DNA from: Frankia alni
GTDB lineage: Bacteria; Actinomycetota; Actinomycetes; Frankiales; Frankiaceae
Assembly: GCA_026225295.1 (NCBI GenBank)
Contig: JAMFSN010000135.1
Span: 1 to 37,328, forward strand
Length of the DNA: 37,328 bases
Direction: 5' to 3'
In this document: piece by piece, positions 1 to 7,240 of the stretch
Layout: each line of letters starts with the position of its first letter
How positions within the stretch are numbered: the first letter of the stretch is position 1
Position numbers and translations under genes: made by a program
The notes under the pieces: model-generated
The model's database searches: none
Told to the model about the DNA's origin: nothing
What the model saw: only the letters and a program-made list of their open reading frames with translations

Positions 1-1
1 A

Positions 2-130
2 CGCGCGAACGCGCTGCTCAAGGGCACCTTCCGGCTGCTCCACACCATCACGATCGACCCCTGGAAGATCGGACTCGTCGCGAAAGCCGCTCTCGTCATC
101 CTCCACACCGAGCACCGCAGGACCGCCTGA
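2..130 (+). pseudogene. C-terminal end of a DDE transposase (cut by the window edge)
   Basis: The frame opens at base 2 and stops at a TGA at 128-130. It encodes about 42 residues beginning RANALLKGTFRLLHTITIDP and ending in LHTEHRRTA. Actinobacterial IS5/IS4-type transposases commonly end this way, with an R-x-N-x-LLK helix, a W-(K/R)-IG segment and a final (H/E)-H-x-R-T. The 5' part lies outside the window, so it cannot be told whether the gene is intact. I see no convincing terminal inverted repeat in 131-226, so the element's right end is not placed. The family name is an inference from this short tail. Confidence 0.6.
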
Positions 131-226
131 AACCCAACACACCAACACTACATTGATGTCACGCAAAGCGACGAAACGTTACCGGGACCCCGGGGAAGGG
201 GGCAGCCCCACGGCCGGCGATGTCGG

Positions 227-919
227 TCAGATGCGTCGCATGACCGCGACCACGCGACCGAGGATGGTCGCGTCGCCGGCCGGGATGTCGGAGTACGCCG
301 AGTTGTGCGGCTGCAACCAGACCCGCCCCTCGGACCGGCGCAGCGTCTTCACAGTCGCCTCCCCGTCGATCATCGCGGCGACGATCTCACCGCTGTCGGC
401 GACCGGCTGCTGGCGGACGACCACCCAGTCGCCGTCACAGATCGCGGCGCCCACCATCGAATCGCCCACGACCTTCAACAGGAACAGCGTTCCATCGCCG
501 ACGATCTCCTTCGGCAACGGGAAGACGTCCTCGATCGCCTGTTCGGCCAGGATCGGGCCACCGGCCGCGATCCGGCCGACCACCGGCACATAGGCCGGCT
601 CGGGCCGGCCCGGATCGGCGCGCCCCGCACTCTTACGCCGACGGACGGGTTCGACCGGACGGGCGGGCAGTACCTCCATCGCCCGGGGCCGGTGGGGATC
701 GCGGCGTAGGAACCCCTTCTCCTGAAGAACCCGCAGCTGGTGGGCAACGCTGCTGGTACTGGTCAGACCCACCGCCTCGCCGATCTCGCGGACGCTCGGG
801 GGATAGCCACGCTCGGATACGGCGTGCCGGATCACCTCGAGCACCTTGCGCTGGCGGGGGGTCAAGCCGGAATCGTCCGGCGGCCCGTCCGGAAAGTTCC
901 GGACGTTCCCCTGGGTCAT
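227..919 (-). CDS. lexA: LexA, SOS-response repressor and self-cleaving protease
   Basis: LexA represses DNA-damage genes and cleaves itself when RecA is activated. The 230-residue product has an N-terminal winged helix (about residues 18-80, with [20 protein letters not shown] at 42-61). The C-terminal S24 protease domain has the Ala119-Gly120 cleavage site, Ser154 (VGDSM) and Lys191 (ATVK), so every catalytic element is present. The frame stays open upstream to 988. I chose the ATG at 917-919 because an AAGGAG ribosome site lies 9 nt before it and family similarity starts soon after. The gene is divergent from a LysM gene, as lexA and Rv2719c are in Mycobacterium. An SOS box at 1160-1175 implies autoregulation. 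Function is certain; only the start is a choice. Confidence 0.96.
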   Translation of the reverse strand: MTQGNVRNFPDGPPDDSGLTPRQRKVLEVIRHAVSERGYPPSVREIGEAVGLTSTSSVAHQLRVLQEKGFLRRDPHRPRAMEVLPARPVEPVRRRKSAGRADPGRPEPAYVPVVGRIAAGGPILAEQAIEDVFPLPKEIVGDGTLFLLKVVGDSMVGAAICDGDWVVVRQQPVADSGEIVAAMIDGEATVKTLRRSEGRVWLQPHNSAYSDIPAGDATILGRVVAVMRRI

Positions 920-1159
920 GGCTGTCGCGCTCCTTCGTCGTCGGCCGGAGGATCCGTCGCCGGCCGCGTGGCCGGCGATCTGCTCCAAACGGGCCTTCCT
1001 GGATAGTTCATCTGTTCGGTGGTTCGTCGGTGGTGGGTCGGTGCCGGGCAGAGCGTCGCGGGGCGGTCACCCCGTGAATACGACGTCCGTACCCGCGGGT
1101 GTCACGGGGACTACGGCGCGTCGGCATGGTCATGACCGTAGCCGGATGCCGCCCCCATC

Positions 1160-1175
1160 TCAAACACCTGTTCGA
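1160..1175 (-). promoter_or_regulatory. SOS box (LexA operator), lexA side
   Basis: On the minus strand this reads TCGAACAGGTGTTTGA. The known actinobacterial/Bacillus-type LexA operator is TCGAAC-N4-GTTCGA, and only one half-site base differs. Its position between two divergent genes, one of them lexA, supports autoregulation. That LexA binds here is an inference from the motif match. Confidence 0.82.
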
Positions 1176-1230
1176 GCGTGTCCGCGCGTTTTTGTCGGAC
1201 CGGCGAGGTACAACTCGCTCAGACGTTCGA

Positions 1231-1246
1231 TCGAACGTCTGTTCTG
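1231..1246 (+). promoter_or_regulatory. SOS box (LexA operator), LysM-gene side
   Basis: This reads TCGAACGTCTGTTCTG: a perfect left half-site (TCGAAC), four spacer bases and GTTC, with the last two bases off consensus. It lies 20 bases before the ATG of the LysM gene, so LexA bound here should block that gene. Its left half is shared with the perfect palindrome at 1221-1240 (AGACGTTCGATCGAACGTCT). Confidence 0.8.
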
Positions 1247-1266
1247 GTGAGGCGGGAGGTCACACC

Positions 1267-2199
1267 ATGGATGCTCGCGGTACTTCGGCGGTGCGGGGTC
1301 GGCTGGTGAACCCGATGACGACGACCGGTCGGCGGTTGGTGGTGCTGCCGGGTGGTTCGCCGGCGGGTCCGTCGCCCGTCGATCGGCGTTCCGACCAGCG
1401 GGCGGGTGCCGACGGGGCCCGGCCCGGCGCGGCCGCTGTCGCGGGGGCCCCAACGGCTGCGGCCCGGCCGGCTACGGTCCGGCCGGCTACGGCCCGAACG
1501 GCTACGGCCCGGCCGGCTGCGGCCCGAACGGGTGCGACTCAGCCGGGTACGGCCCGGCCGGGCACGGTGTCGACCGGTGGCGGCCGGGCCGCCGCCGCCG
1601 GTACCGCCCGCGGAGTTCGCGGAGCGGGGCCGGCGAGCCGCCGAGGCCCGGTCGGTGCGCCCCCGGCGGCCGGGCCGGAGACGGCGTGGGAACGCGCGTG
1701 GCGGGCCGGGCATCCGGTTGTGCTCGGTCGACCGCCGACGGGCGGTGACCGGCCCGGCCCGGCCGGAGCGGCGCGGTCGATGGCCGCTGGTCCGGAGGCG
1801 ACGACGACCCGGATTCCGATCGGGAGTCCGGACGAGGCCCAGGCTCCGGTCTTCCGATCCGGTCGTCGCGCAGCCCGACCGGCGGTAGCGGTCCGAAAAG
1901 GCGCCGCCCGGCCGGTGGAGCCGCCCCTGCGGCTGACCCGCCGGGGCCGGATCGTCGTGATCGTGCTGGTCGCGGCCCTGCTCACCATCGCCGTTTCGCT
2001 GGCCAAGGTCGCCTCCTCGGCGTCGTCCAATCCCCGCCCGGCCCCGGTTCACGTCGTCGTTCCGGGCGAGACGCTCTGGCGGATCGCGCAGTCCGAGCAC
2101 CCCGGCGGCGACCTGCGGGTCGAGGTAGCCAAGATCATGTCCTTCAATCACCTGTCGACCGCGACGGTCGTTCCGGGCCAGGCCATCCGTCTGCCCTGA
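1267..2199 (+). CDS. SOS-controlled LysM membrane protein (Rv2719c/ChiZ position)
   Basis: A 310-residue protein. Residues about 1-220 are Ala/Pro/Thr/Arg-rich low complexity. One membrane segment follows (about 229-248, IVVIVLVAALLTIAVSLA), then a C-terminal LysM domain (about 262-310) beginning HVVVPGETLWRIAQSEHPGG. It should be anchored in the membrane with LysM gripping peptidoglycan. Mycobacterial Rv2719c, also divergent from lexA, is a damage-induced cell-wall protein that restrains division, so a similar checkpoint role is inferred. The ATG at 1267 has GGGAGG 7 nt upstream, and the SOS box at 1231-1246 predicts LexA control. The low-complexity part contains a 15-base tandem repeat (1452-1568). 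No hydrolase motif is visible, so enzymatic activity cannot be claimed. Confidence 0.88.
   Translation: MDARGTSAVRGRLVNPMTTTGRRLVVLPGGSPAGPSPVDRRSDQRAGADGARPGAAAVAGAPTAAARPATVRPATARTATARPAAARTGATQPGTARPGTVSTGGGRAAAAGTARGVRGAGPASRRGPVGAPPAAGPETAWERAWRAGHPVVLGRPPTGGDRPGPAGAARSMAAGPEATTTRIPIGSPDEAQAPVFRSGRRAARPAVAVRKGAARPVEPPLRLTRRGRIVVIVLVAALLTIAVSLAKVASSASSNPRPAPVHVVVPGETLWRIAQSEHPGGDLRVEVAKIMSFNHLSTATVVPGQAIRLP
1452..1568 (+). repeat. 15-base in-frame tandem repeat in the LysM gene
   Basis: About seven imperfect copies of a unit like GGCTACGGCCCGGCC, each coding five residues of the type A-T-A-R-P. Copies differ by substitutions only, so the frame is kept. It lies in the cytoplasmic low-complexity segment. 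Confidence 0.75.
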
Positions 2200-2221
2200 G
2201 CAGTTCGGCCCGGATGAGGCC

Positions 2222-2340
2222 GGCGCCCTGACCCGTCAGGCCGCCACGACCCCGGGCCCCGGCGTCCCATCGCCGCTCTGATGCTGCCCTGACCCCCGGC
2301 AGCCGCCCGGCACACCTGACGCTGCCCTGACCCGGCAGCC
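2222..2340. repeat. Three consecutive hairpins with a common CTGACCC core
   Basis: Hairpin 1 (2222-2245) pairs GGCG with CGCC and CCTGAC with GTCAGG. Hairpin 2 (2283-2303) pairs GCTGCC with GGCAGC around CTGACCCCC. Hairpin 3 (2321-2339) pairs the same stem around CTGACCC. They follow the stop codon of the LysM gene by 23-140 bases. They could act as RNA processing or termination structures, but no U-tract follows any of them. Confidence 0.5.
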
Positions 2341-2500
2341 CGCTGTCCCGCTGTCCCGCGGCCTTGATCCGACCGCCGCTACCGGCATCGGTACCGCCTC
2401 GTCGACGGCCCACCGCCGCCGGCCGGGCACCGCCCCTTTGAGGTCCGGCGCGCCCGACGGTCGCCGCGACACGCCGACGAGCCACGAAACGCCGGGCAGC

Positions 2501-2530
2501 TTGCGATCAGGCCGGTGCCCCGTTTACTGT
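2501..2530 (+). promoter_or_regulatory. Candidate nrdR promoter
   Basis: A -35-like TTGCGA (2501-2506) and a -10-like TACTGT (2525-2530) are separated by 18 bases. Transcription would start near 2537, inside the proposed NrdR box, which fits repression by NrdR. This is a motif-based inference. Confidence 0.4.
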
Positions 2531-2535
2531 CGACC

Positions 2536-2551
2536 ACAACATCTAGTAGTT
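2536..2551 (+). promoter_or_regulatory. Candidate NrdR box
   Basis: The sequence ACAACATCTAGTAGTT has AAC/GTT arms around a central CTAG. It is similar in length and layout to the 16-base NrdR operator (known consensus close to ACACWATATATWGTGT). Nearby TTACA-TGCC-TGTAA (2550-2563) may be the second box of a pair. NrdR binding to its own ribonucleotide reductase operon is established for Streptomyces. The exact match here is only partial. Confidence 0.45.
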
Positions 2552-2564
2552 ACATGCCTGTAAG

Positions 2565-2615
2565 TCGTCCACAGGTTGTGCACAGGCGGTGGAAGTTACC
2601 CACACGTCGTCCACA
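2565..2615 (+). promoter_or_regulatory. Four DnaA-box-like nonamers before nrdR
   Basis: TCGTCCACA (2565), TTGTGCACA (2576), TTACCCACA (2596) and TCGTCCACA (2607) all lie on the plus strand. The actinobacterial DnaA box is TTGTCCACA, and three of the four differ from it at one position. Start-to-start spacings are 11, 20 and 11 bases, close to whole helical turns. DnaA control of ribonucleotide reductase genes is known in Escherichia coli (nrdAB). Binding here is inferred. Confidence 0.5.
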
Positions 2616-2679
2616 ACGGCATCCACCGCTCCGGTGGTGGGCGACGGGCATAACGGACAGGAACGGGGTGGGATCGGTC

Positions 2680-3147
2680 GTGCGCTGTCCGTTTTGCCGC
2701 CACCCCGACAGTCGGGTCGTGGACAGCCGCGAGGTCGACGAAGGTGCCGCGATCCGTCGGCGGCGGTCGTGTCCGGAATGCGGCCGTCGCTTCACGACCA
2801 TCGAGGAAGCGTCCCTGCGGGTGATCAAGCGCAGTGGCGTGGCCGAGCCGTTCAGCCGGGCGAAGGTCATCTCCGGGGTCCGCAAGGCCTGCCAGGGTCG
2901 ACCGGTCACCGAGCACGCCATCGCCCTGCTGGCCGAACAGGTCGAGGACGTGGTGCGGGCCTCGGGTTCGGCCGAAGTGCCCTTCGGTGACGTCGGCCGG
3001 GCCATCCTCGAGCCGCTACGAGAACTGGACGAGGTGGCGTACCTGCGGTTCGCCTCCGTCTACCTGAATTTCGAGTCGTTGGCCGATTTTGAGAGCGCGA
3101 TCGCGACGCTCCGGGAACGACCGGCCGGCTCTCCCCGCCGGGACTGA
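2680..3147 (+). CDS. nrdR: NrdR, ribonucleotide reductase repressor
   Basis: NrdR is a zinc-ribbon/ATP-cone repressor that senses ATP/dATP and shuts off ribonucleotide reductase genes. The 155-residue product starts [20 protein letters not shown] and has the four zinc cysteines (CPFC and CPEC) within residues 3-34. The ATP-cone follows at about residues 46-136 ([20 protein letters not shown] onward). The family length is about 150-160, which matches. I chose GTG at 2680 because the family begins with this cysteine motif, although the frame is open back to 2515. The ribosome site is weak (GGGGTGGGA). nrdJ follows after 91 bases on the same strand, so the two are probably one operon. Confidence 0.96.
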   Translation: MRCPFCRHPDSRVVDSREVDEGAAIRRRRSCPECGRRFTTIEEASLRVIKRSGVAEPFSRAKVISGVRKACQGRPVTEHAIALLAEQVEDVVRASGSAEVPFGDVGRAILEPLRELDEVAYLRFASVYLNFESLADFESAIATLRERPAGSPRRD

Positions 3148-3238
3148 CCACCCCCTATCGGGGCTGGTCGGGCCGTACCGGCGGGACTGACCGACATCGT
3201 CCAGACGTTGTACACGGATGTAACGAGACGAGGAGCGT

Positions 3239-6202
3239 ATGGCCGAGACGAGCGGAGCCAAGCAGGCGCGGTCCGCGGGAAAGAGCGCGGGCCTCAAGGT
3301 GGCGCGGGTGTTCTCGACCCCGGGCGTCCACCCGTACGACGAGGTGACCTGGGAAAGACGCGACGTCGTCATGACGAACTGGCGCGACGGCTCGGTCAAC
3401 TTCGAGCAGCGGGGCGTCGAGTTTCCGGCGTCCTGGTCGGTGAACGCCGCCAACATCGTGACCAGCAAGTACTTCCGCGGCGCGGTCGGCACACCCGTCC
3501 GTGAGCGGTCGTTGCGGCAGCTCATCGACCGGGTGGTCGGACGGTACGTCGCGGCGGGTCGTGAGAACGGCTACTTCGCGTCCGGGAGCGACGCGCAGTC
3601 CTTCGAGCACGAGCTGACCTGGCTGCTGCTCCACCAGCATTTCAGCTTCAACTCGCCGGTCTGGTTCAACGTCGGCACACCCGCCCCCCAGCAGGTCTCG
3701 GCCTGTTTCATCCTGGCGGTCGACGACACCATGGAATCGATCCTCAACTGGTACCGCGAAGAGGGGCTGATCTTCAAGGGCGGTTCCGGCGCGGGGCTGA
3801 ACCTCTCCCGGATCCGTTCGTCCAGGGAACTGCTGTCCTCGGGCGGTACGGCGTCGGGCCCGGTCAGTTTCATGCGTGGCGCCGATGCGTCGGCCGGCAC
3901 GATCAAGTCGGGCGGCGCCACCCGTCGGGCGGCGAAGATGGTGGTGCTGGACGTCGACCACCCCGACATCGCCGAGTTCATCGAGACCAAGGCGCGCGAA
4001 GAGAACAAGATCCGGGCGCTGCGCGACGCGGGCTTCGACATGGATCTCGGTGGCCGGGACATCGCCTCGGTCCAGTACCAGAACGCCAACAACTCGGTCC
4101 GGGTCTCCGACGAGTTCATGCGGGCCGTGCAGGACGGCGGGTCGTTCGGCCTGCGGGCCCGGATGGACAACCGGGTTCTGGAGACCGTGGACGCGCGCAC
4201 GCTGTTCCGCAGCGTGGCGAAGGCCGCCTGGGAATGCGCCGACCCCGGGATGCAGTACGACGACACCATCAACGACTGGCACACCTGCCCGGAAACCGGC
4301 CGGATCACCGCCAGCAACCCGTGCAGCGAGTACGTCCACCTGGACAACTCGAGCTGCAACCTGGCGTCGCTGAACCTCATGCGTTTCCTGCGGGACGACC
4401 TGACGTTCGACGCCGAGCGGTTCGTGAGCGCGGTCGAGCTGATCATCACCGCGATGGACATCTCGATCTGTTTCGCGGACTTCCCGACCCCCGAGATCAC
4501 CGAGGTCACCCGGGCCTACCGGCAGCTGGGCATCGGCTACGCCAACCTCGGCGCCCTGCTCATGGCGACCGCGCACGCCTACGACTCCGAAGGCGGCCGG
4601 GCGCTGGCCGCCGGCATCACCTCTCTCATGACGGCCACGGCGTACCGGCGCTCGGCGGAACTGGCCGCCGCGGTCGGTCCCTATGACGGGTACGCGCGGA
4701 ACGCCGAGCCGCACAAGCGGGTCATGCGCAAGCACGCCGCCGCCAACGACGAGGTCCGCTCGGTCGGCCGCGACGACGCCCGGATGCTGAAGATGGCCAC
4801 CCGGGAATGGCGGCGCGCCCAGGAGATCGGCGAGAAGAACGGCTGGCGCAACTCCCAGGCCAGCCTGCTCGCGCCGACCGGCACGATCGGCCTGGCGATG
4901 GACTGCGACACCACCGGCATCGAGCCTGATCTCGCCCTGGTGAAGATGAAGAAGCTGGTCGGCGGGGCCAGCATGAAGATCGTCAACCAGACGGTTCCGC
5001 AGGCTCTGCGGGCGCTCGGCTATGCCGAAGAGACCGTCGAGGCGATCATTGAGCACATCGCTGAGAACGGCCACGTCATCGACGCGCCGGGGCTCCGGCC
5101 CGAGCACTACGACGTGTTCGACTGCGCGATCGGCGAGCGGGCCATTTCCCCGATCGGGCACGTCCGGATGATGGCGGCCGTGCAGCCGTTCCTGTCCGGG
5201 GCGATTTCCAAGACGGTCAACATGCCCGAGGACGCGACCGTCGAAGAGGTCGAGGAGATCTATCTGGAAGGGTGGCGTCTCGGCCTCAAGGCGCTGGCAA
5301 TCTACCGGGACAACTGCAAGGTCGGGCAGCCCCTGACCGACCTGCGGGGGGCGAAGAAGTCGGCCGCCGGCGGTTCCTCGGGTGGCTCGGCGGACGGGAT
5401 GCCGACCCTCGTTGCCGCCGAACCGGCGGCCCTCGAACCCCGGCCGGTGCGGCGCCGGCTGCCGAAGAGTCGCCCGTCGCGCACCGTCTCGTTCGCCGTC
5501 GGGGGCGCCGAGGGCTACCTGACCGGCGGTTCGTATCCCGACGACGGTCTCGGCGAGGTCTTCGTCAAGATGTCGAAGCAGGGCTCCACCCTGGCCGGCG
5601 TCATGGATGCGTTCTCCATCGCCATCTCGATCGCGTTGCAGCACGGAGTGCCGCTCGAGACCTACGTCTCGAAGTTCATCAACATGCGCTTCGAGCCGGC
5701 CGGCATGACCGACGACCCGGACGTGCGCATCGCCCAGTCGGTGATGGACTACCTGTTCCGGCGGCTCGCGCTGGACTACCTGCCCTACGACCAGCGCGCG
5801 GAACTCGGCATCTTCACGGCCGAGGAACGGGCCCGGGACGTGGCGGCGTCCTACGGAGGCCCGGTCGCGGCGCCGACCGAATCCGGTGGCGAGGTCGACG
5901 TCGAGGGTCTGCGGACCACCGCTCCGGTGGAACGGCCCGGGTCGGCGCCGGCCTCGCACTCCCACGCCCACTCCAACGGCCAGTCCCCTGGCCGGTCCGC
6001 CGGATCCACCTCGGCGGGAACCACCGACGGGGGAGTGTCGCGGGTCGTGGCCCGGGAGATCAGCGCGGCGCCGCCCGGCGGGTCGCTGTCCGCGCAGACC
6101 GCGGTCGATGCGCCCCTCTGCTTCACCTGCGGCATCACGATGCGCCCGGCCGGCAGCTGCTACGTCTGCGAACAGTGCGGTAGCACCAGCGGCTGCAGCT
6201 GA
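3239..6202 (+). CDS. nrdJ: NrdJ, class II (B12-dependent) ribonucleotide reductase
   Basis: This enzyme reduces ribonucleotides to deoxyribonucleotides using adenosylcobalamin and does not need oxygen. The 987-residue protein has the large catalytic barrel with the FNVGT...QVSACFIL segment (substrate-site cysteine), the GSGAGLNLSRIRSS loop and the radical-site motif NPCSEY. A TSCPD domain follows (about residues 745-870, from SFAVGGAEGYLTGG). The Ser/Gly/Thr-rich linker after it ends in a cysteine-rich tail (CFTCGITMRPAGSCYVCEQC). The C-terminal cysteines are expected to shuttle electrons. The ATG at 3239 has GAGGAG only 3 nt upstream, an unusually short spacing. Streptomyces NrdJ proteins are about 960 residues, so this one is full length. 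It probably shares transcripts with nrdR and ends at the hairpin at 6212-6270. Confidence 0.97.
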   Translation: MAETSGAKQARSAGKSAGLKVARVFSTPGVHPYDEVTWERRDVVMTNWRDGSVNFEQRGVEFPASWSVNAANIVTSKYFRGAVGTPVRERSLRQLIDRVVGRYVAAGRENGYFASGSDAQSFEHELTWLLLHQHFSFNSPVWFNVGTPAPQQVSACFILAVDDTMESILNWYREEGLIFKGGSGAGLNLSRIRSSRELLSSGGTASGPVSFMRGADASAGTIKSGGATRRAAKMVVLDVDHPDIAEFIETKAREENKIRALRDAGFDMDLGGRDIASVQYQNANNSVRVSDEFMRAVQDGGSFGLRARMDNRVLETVDARTLFRSVAKAAWECADPGMQYDDTINDWHTCPETGRITASNPCSEYVHLDNSSCNLASLNLMRFLRDDLTFDAERFVSAVELIITAMDISICFADFPTPEITEVTRAYRQLGIGYANLGALLMATAHAYDSEGGRALAAGITSLMTATAYRRSAELAAAVGPYDGYARNAEPHKRVMRKHAAANDEVRSVGRDDARMLKMATREWRRAQEIGEKNGWRNSQASLLAPTGTIGLAMDCDTTGIEPDLALVKMKKLVGGASMKIVNQTVPQALRALGYAEETVEAIIEHIAENGHVIDAPGLRPEHYDVFDCAIGERAISPIGHVRMMAAVQPFLSGAISKTVNMPEDATVEEVEEIYLEGWRLGLKALAIYRDNCKVGQPLTDLRGAKKSAAGGSSGGSADGMPTLVAAEPAALEPRPVRRRLPKSRPSRTVSFAVGGAEGYLTGGSYPDDGLGEVFVKMSKQGSTLAGVMDAFSIAISIALQHGVPLETYVSKFINMRFEPAGMTDDPDVRIAQSVMDYLFRRLALDYLPYDQRAELGIFTAEERARDVAASYGGPVAAPTESGGEVDVEGLRTTAPVERPGSAPASHSHAHSNGQSPGRSAGSTSAGTTDGGVSRVVAREISAAPPGGSLSAQTAVDAPLCFTCGITMRPAGSCYVCEQCGSTSGCS

Positions 6203-6211
6203 CTGAGGGGT

Positions 6212-6270
6212 GATTGCGGCGGCTCGCCGGTGCGGTCCTTCGGGGCGGGACCCGGTGGGCCGCCGCGATC
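6212..6270. terminator. Hairpin between convergent nrdJ and thioesterase genes
   Basis: GATTGCGGCGGC (6212-6223) pairs with GCCGCCGCGATC (6259-6270) over 12 bases with one G-U. An inner GGTCC/GGACC stem continues the structure. There is no clear U-tract. Its place 10 bases after nrdJ and 83 bases after the thioesterase stop suggests a bidirectional terminator. Confidence 0.6.
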
Positions 6271-6352
6271 AGCGGTCCCGGTCCCGATCCCTGCGGTCCG
6301 GGTCCGATCCGGCGTGGTCGGTCCGTCGACCGGTCGGGTCCGGATGCCGGGC

Positions 6353-6793
6353 CTAAACAGCCGGGGCCCGCAGGGTCTCCAGAACCCCGCGGATGCTTTC
6401 CGGAATCTGGACCGGCCGACGTCCCTTGGGATCCACGTAAACGAATACCACCCGACCGAAGGCGGCCGGGTGCCGGTCACCCTGGGCGAATAGGCCAATC
6501 CCGTACGTGACGCTTGCGTGTCCGAGCTGGTCCACCCGTAGTCCCGCCTCCACGACCGCGGGGTGCCGCAGCTCGTGCAGGAAACGGCAGGCCGACTCGG
6601 CGACCACGTCCAGCGGGCCGAACGAGGTGGGATCGACACCCAGCGCGCGGGTCAGCCACGCGGCGATGACGGTGTCGAACATGGAGTAGTAGATCGCGTT
6701 GTTGACGTGTCCGTACTGGTCGTTGTCGGTCCACCGGGTCGGGATCTCGCACCAGTCCTGGAAGTCGTTGCGACTGACCCATCCGCTGTCCAC
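6353..6793 (-). CDS. Acyl-CoA thioesterase, 4HBT (hotdog) family
   Basis: A 146-residue single hotdog-fold protein of the YbgC/FadM type, which hydrolyses acyl-CoA thioesters in the cytoplasm. Residues about 20-37 read RWTDNDQYGHVNNAIYYSMF, with the family's D-x-Y-G-H-V-N-N active-site motif intact. The length is usual (130-150). The start is GTG at 6791-6793. A TACTGT -10-like box lies 8 nt upstream on the minus strand (6802-6807), and no good ribosome site is visible, so the mRNA may be nearly leaderless. It converges on nrdJ and shows no operon link. The substrate cannot be told. Confidence 0.87.
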   Translation of the reverse strand: MDSGWVSRNDFQDWCEIPTRWTDNDQYGHVNNAIYYSMFDTVIAAWLTRALGVDPTSFGPLDVVAESACRFLHELRHPAVVEAGLRVDQLGHASVTYGIGLFAQGDRHPAAFGRVVFVYVDPKGRRPVQIPESIRGVLETLRAPAV

Positions 6794-7240
6794 AGCGGCT
6801 CACAGTAGTGATGGCGAGGGAGGCCGTTGCCCACCCCTATGTGACTCATCCCTCATATCGGATGCCGAACAGTCCAGTTGTGCAGGAACGGGCCGCCGCT
6901 GGAAGCAATCCAGCGTTCCCGTGCGTTGGGCAGGTAGGTGAAAGCGCCGGTCGACGCCGGTGGCCCGATCCGACGGCACCGGCGACCGGTCGTCCGTCGC
7001 TGAGTCAACGAGAAGCTCGATCGGCTTCGTGGATCATGCCCCGAATCGCGTTGGGACCGGTAGTCTCCGACGCAGGGGTCCAGCGTCCCGAGCACGCGGT
7101 CTACACTTCTTGGCAGACCCGGCGAACGCTGACGTCCGGCCGTGCCCGAAACACGGAATGATTGAGACGTCGTCAGACGTTGTCCACGGGTGCAAGTGCT
7201 GTGACCGTTTGCCCGCCCTGACGTTCGGAACTGTTGACTG
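6794..7240. other. Intergenic region before the sigma factor gene
   Basis: These 447 bases hold no supported gene. Near the right end AACTGT (7229-7234) lies exactly 6 nt before the sigma factor ATG, a weak version of the -10 boxes of leaderless genes in this window. TACACT (7103-7108) is another -10-like hexamer without a good -35. The length suggests more than one promoter for the sigma gene. Confidence 0.45.

Larger units (their letters stand above)
920..1266. promoter_or_regulatory. Divergent lexA / LysM control region
   Basis: This gap of about 350 bases holds no gene. It contains the leader of lexA (minus strand) and of the LysM gene (plus strand), two SOS boxes (1160-1175 and 1231-1246) and a perfect 20-base palindrome at 1221-1240 that overlaps the second box. 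The lexA-proximal half (about 940-1140) shows no motif I recognise, so the lexA leader may be roughly 200 nt long. Open frames crossing the gap lack family similarity. Confidence 0.7.
2200..2679. promoter_or_regulatory. Long nrdR leader and LysM gene 3' region
   Basis: No gene is supported in these 480 bases. From left to right it holds three small hairpins sharing a CTGACCC core (2222-2340), a stretch without recognised signals (2341-2500), a promoter candidate (2501-2530), a candidate NrdR box (2536-2551), a 14-base inverted repeat TTACA-TGCC-TGTAA (2550-2563) and four DnaA-box-like nonamers (2565-2615). The nrdR frame stays open back to 2515, but the NrdR family starts at its first zinc motif (2680). 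I looked for the conserved cores of a cobalamin riboswitch, which would be expected before some nrdRJ operons, and did not find them. Confidence 0.6.

Noticed and set aside
131-226. Terminal inverted repeat and target duplication of an insertion sequence
   Set aside because: Only one end is in the window and no matching left end can be compared, so the boundary cannot be set.
2565-2615. Replication origin
   Set aside because: Only four imperfect DnaA-like boxes occur, with no AT-rich unwinding region and no dnaA or dnaN nearby. Promoter regulation is the simpler reading.
2200-2679. Cobalamin riboswitch before the B12-dependent reductase operon
   Set aside because: The conserved B12-box and core helices could not be found; the hairpins present share a different motif.
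3155-5971. A 938-codon open frame on the minus strand
   Set aside because: It lies antisense to nrdJ, whose product is unmistakable. The translation is rich in Arg, Gly, Asp and His as expected for a shadow frame in very GC-rich DNA.
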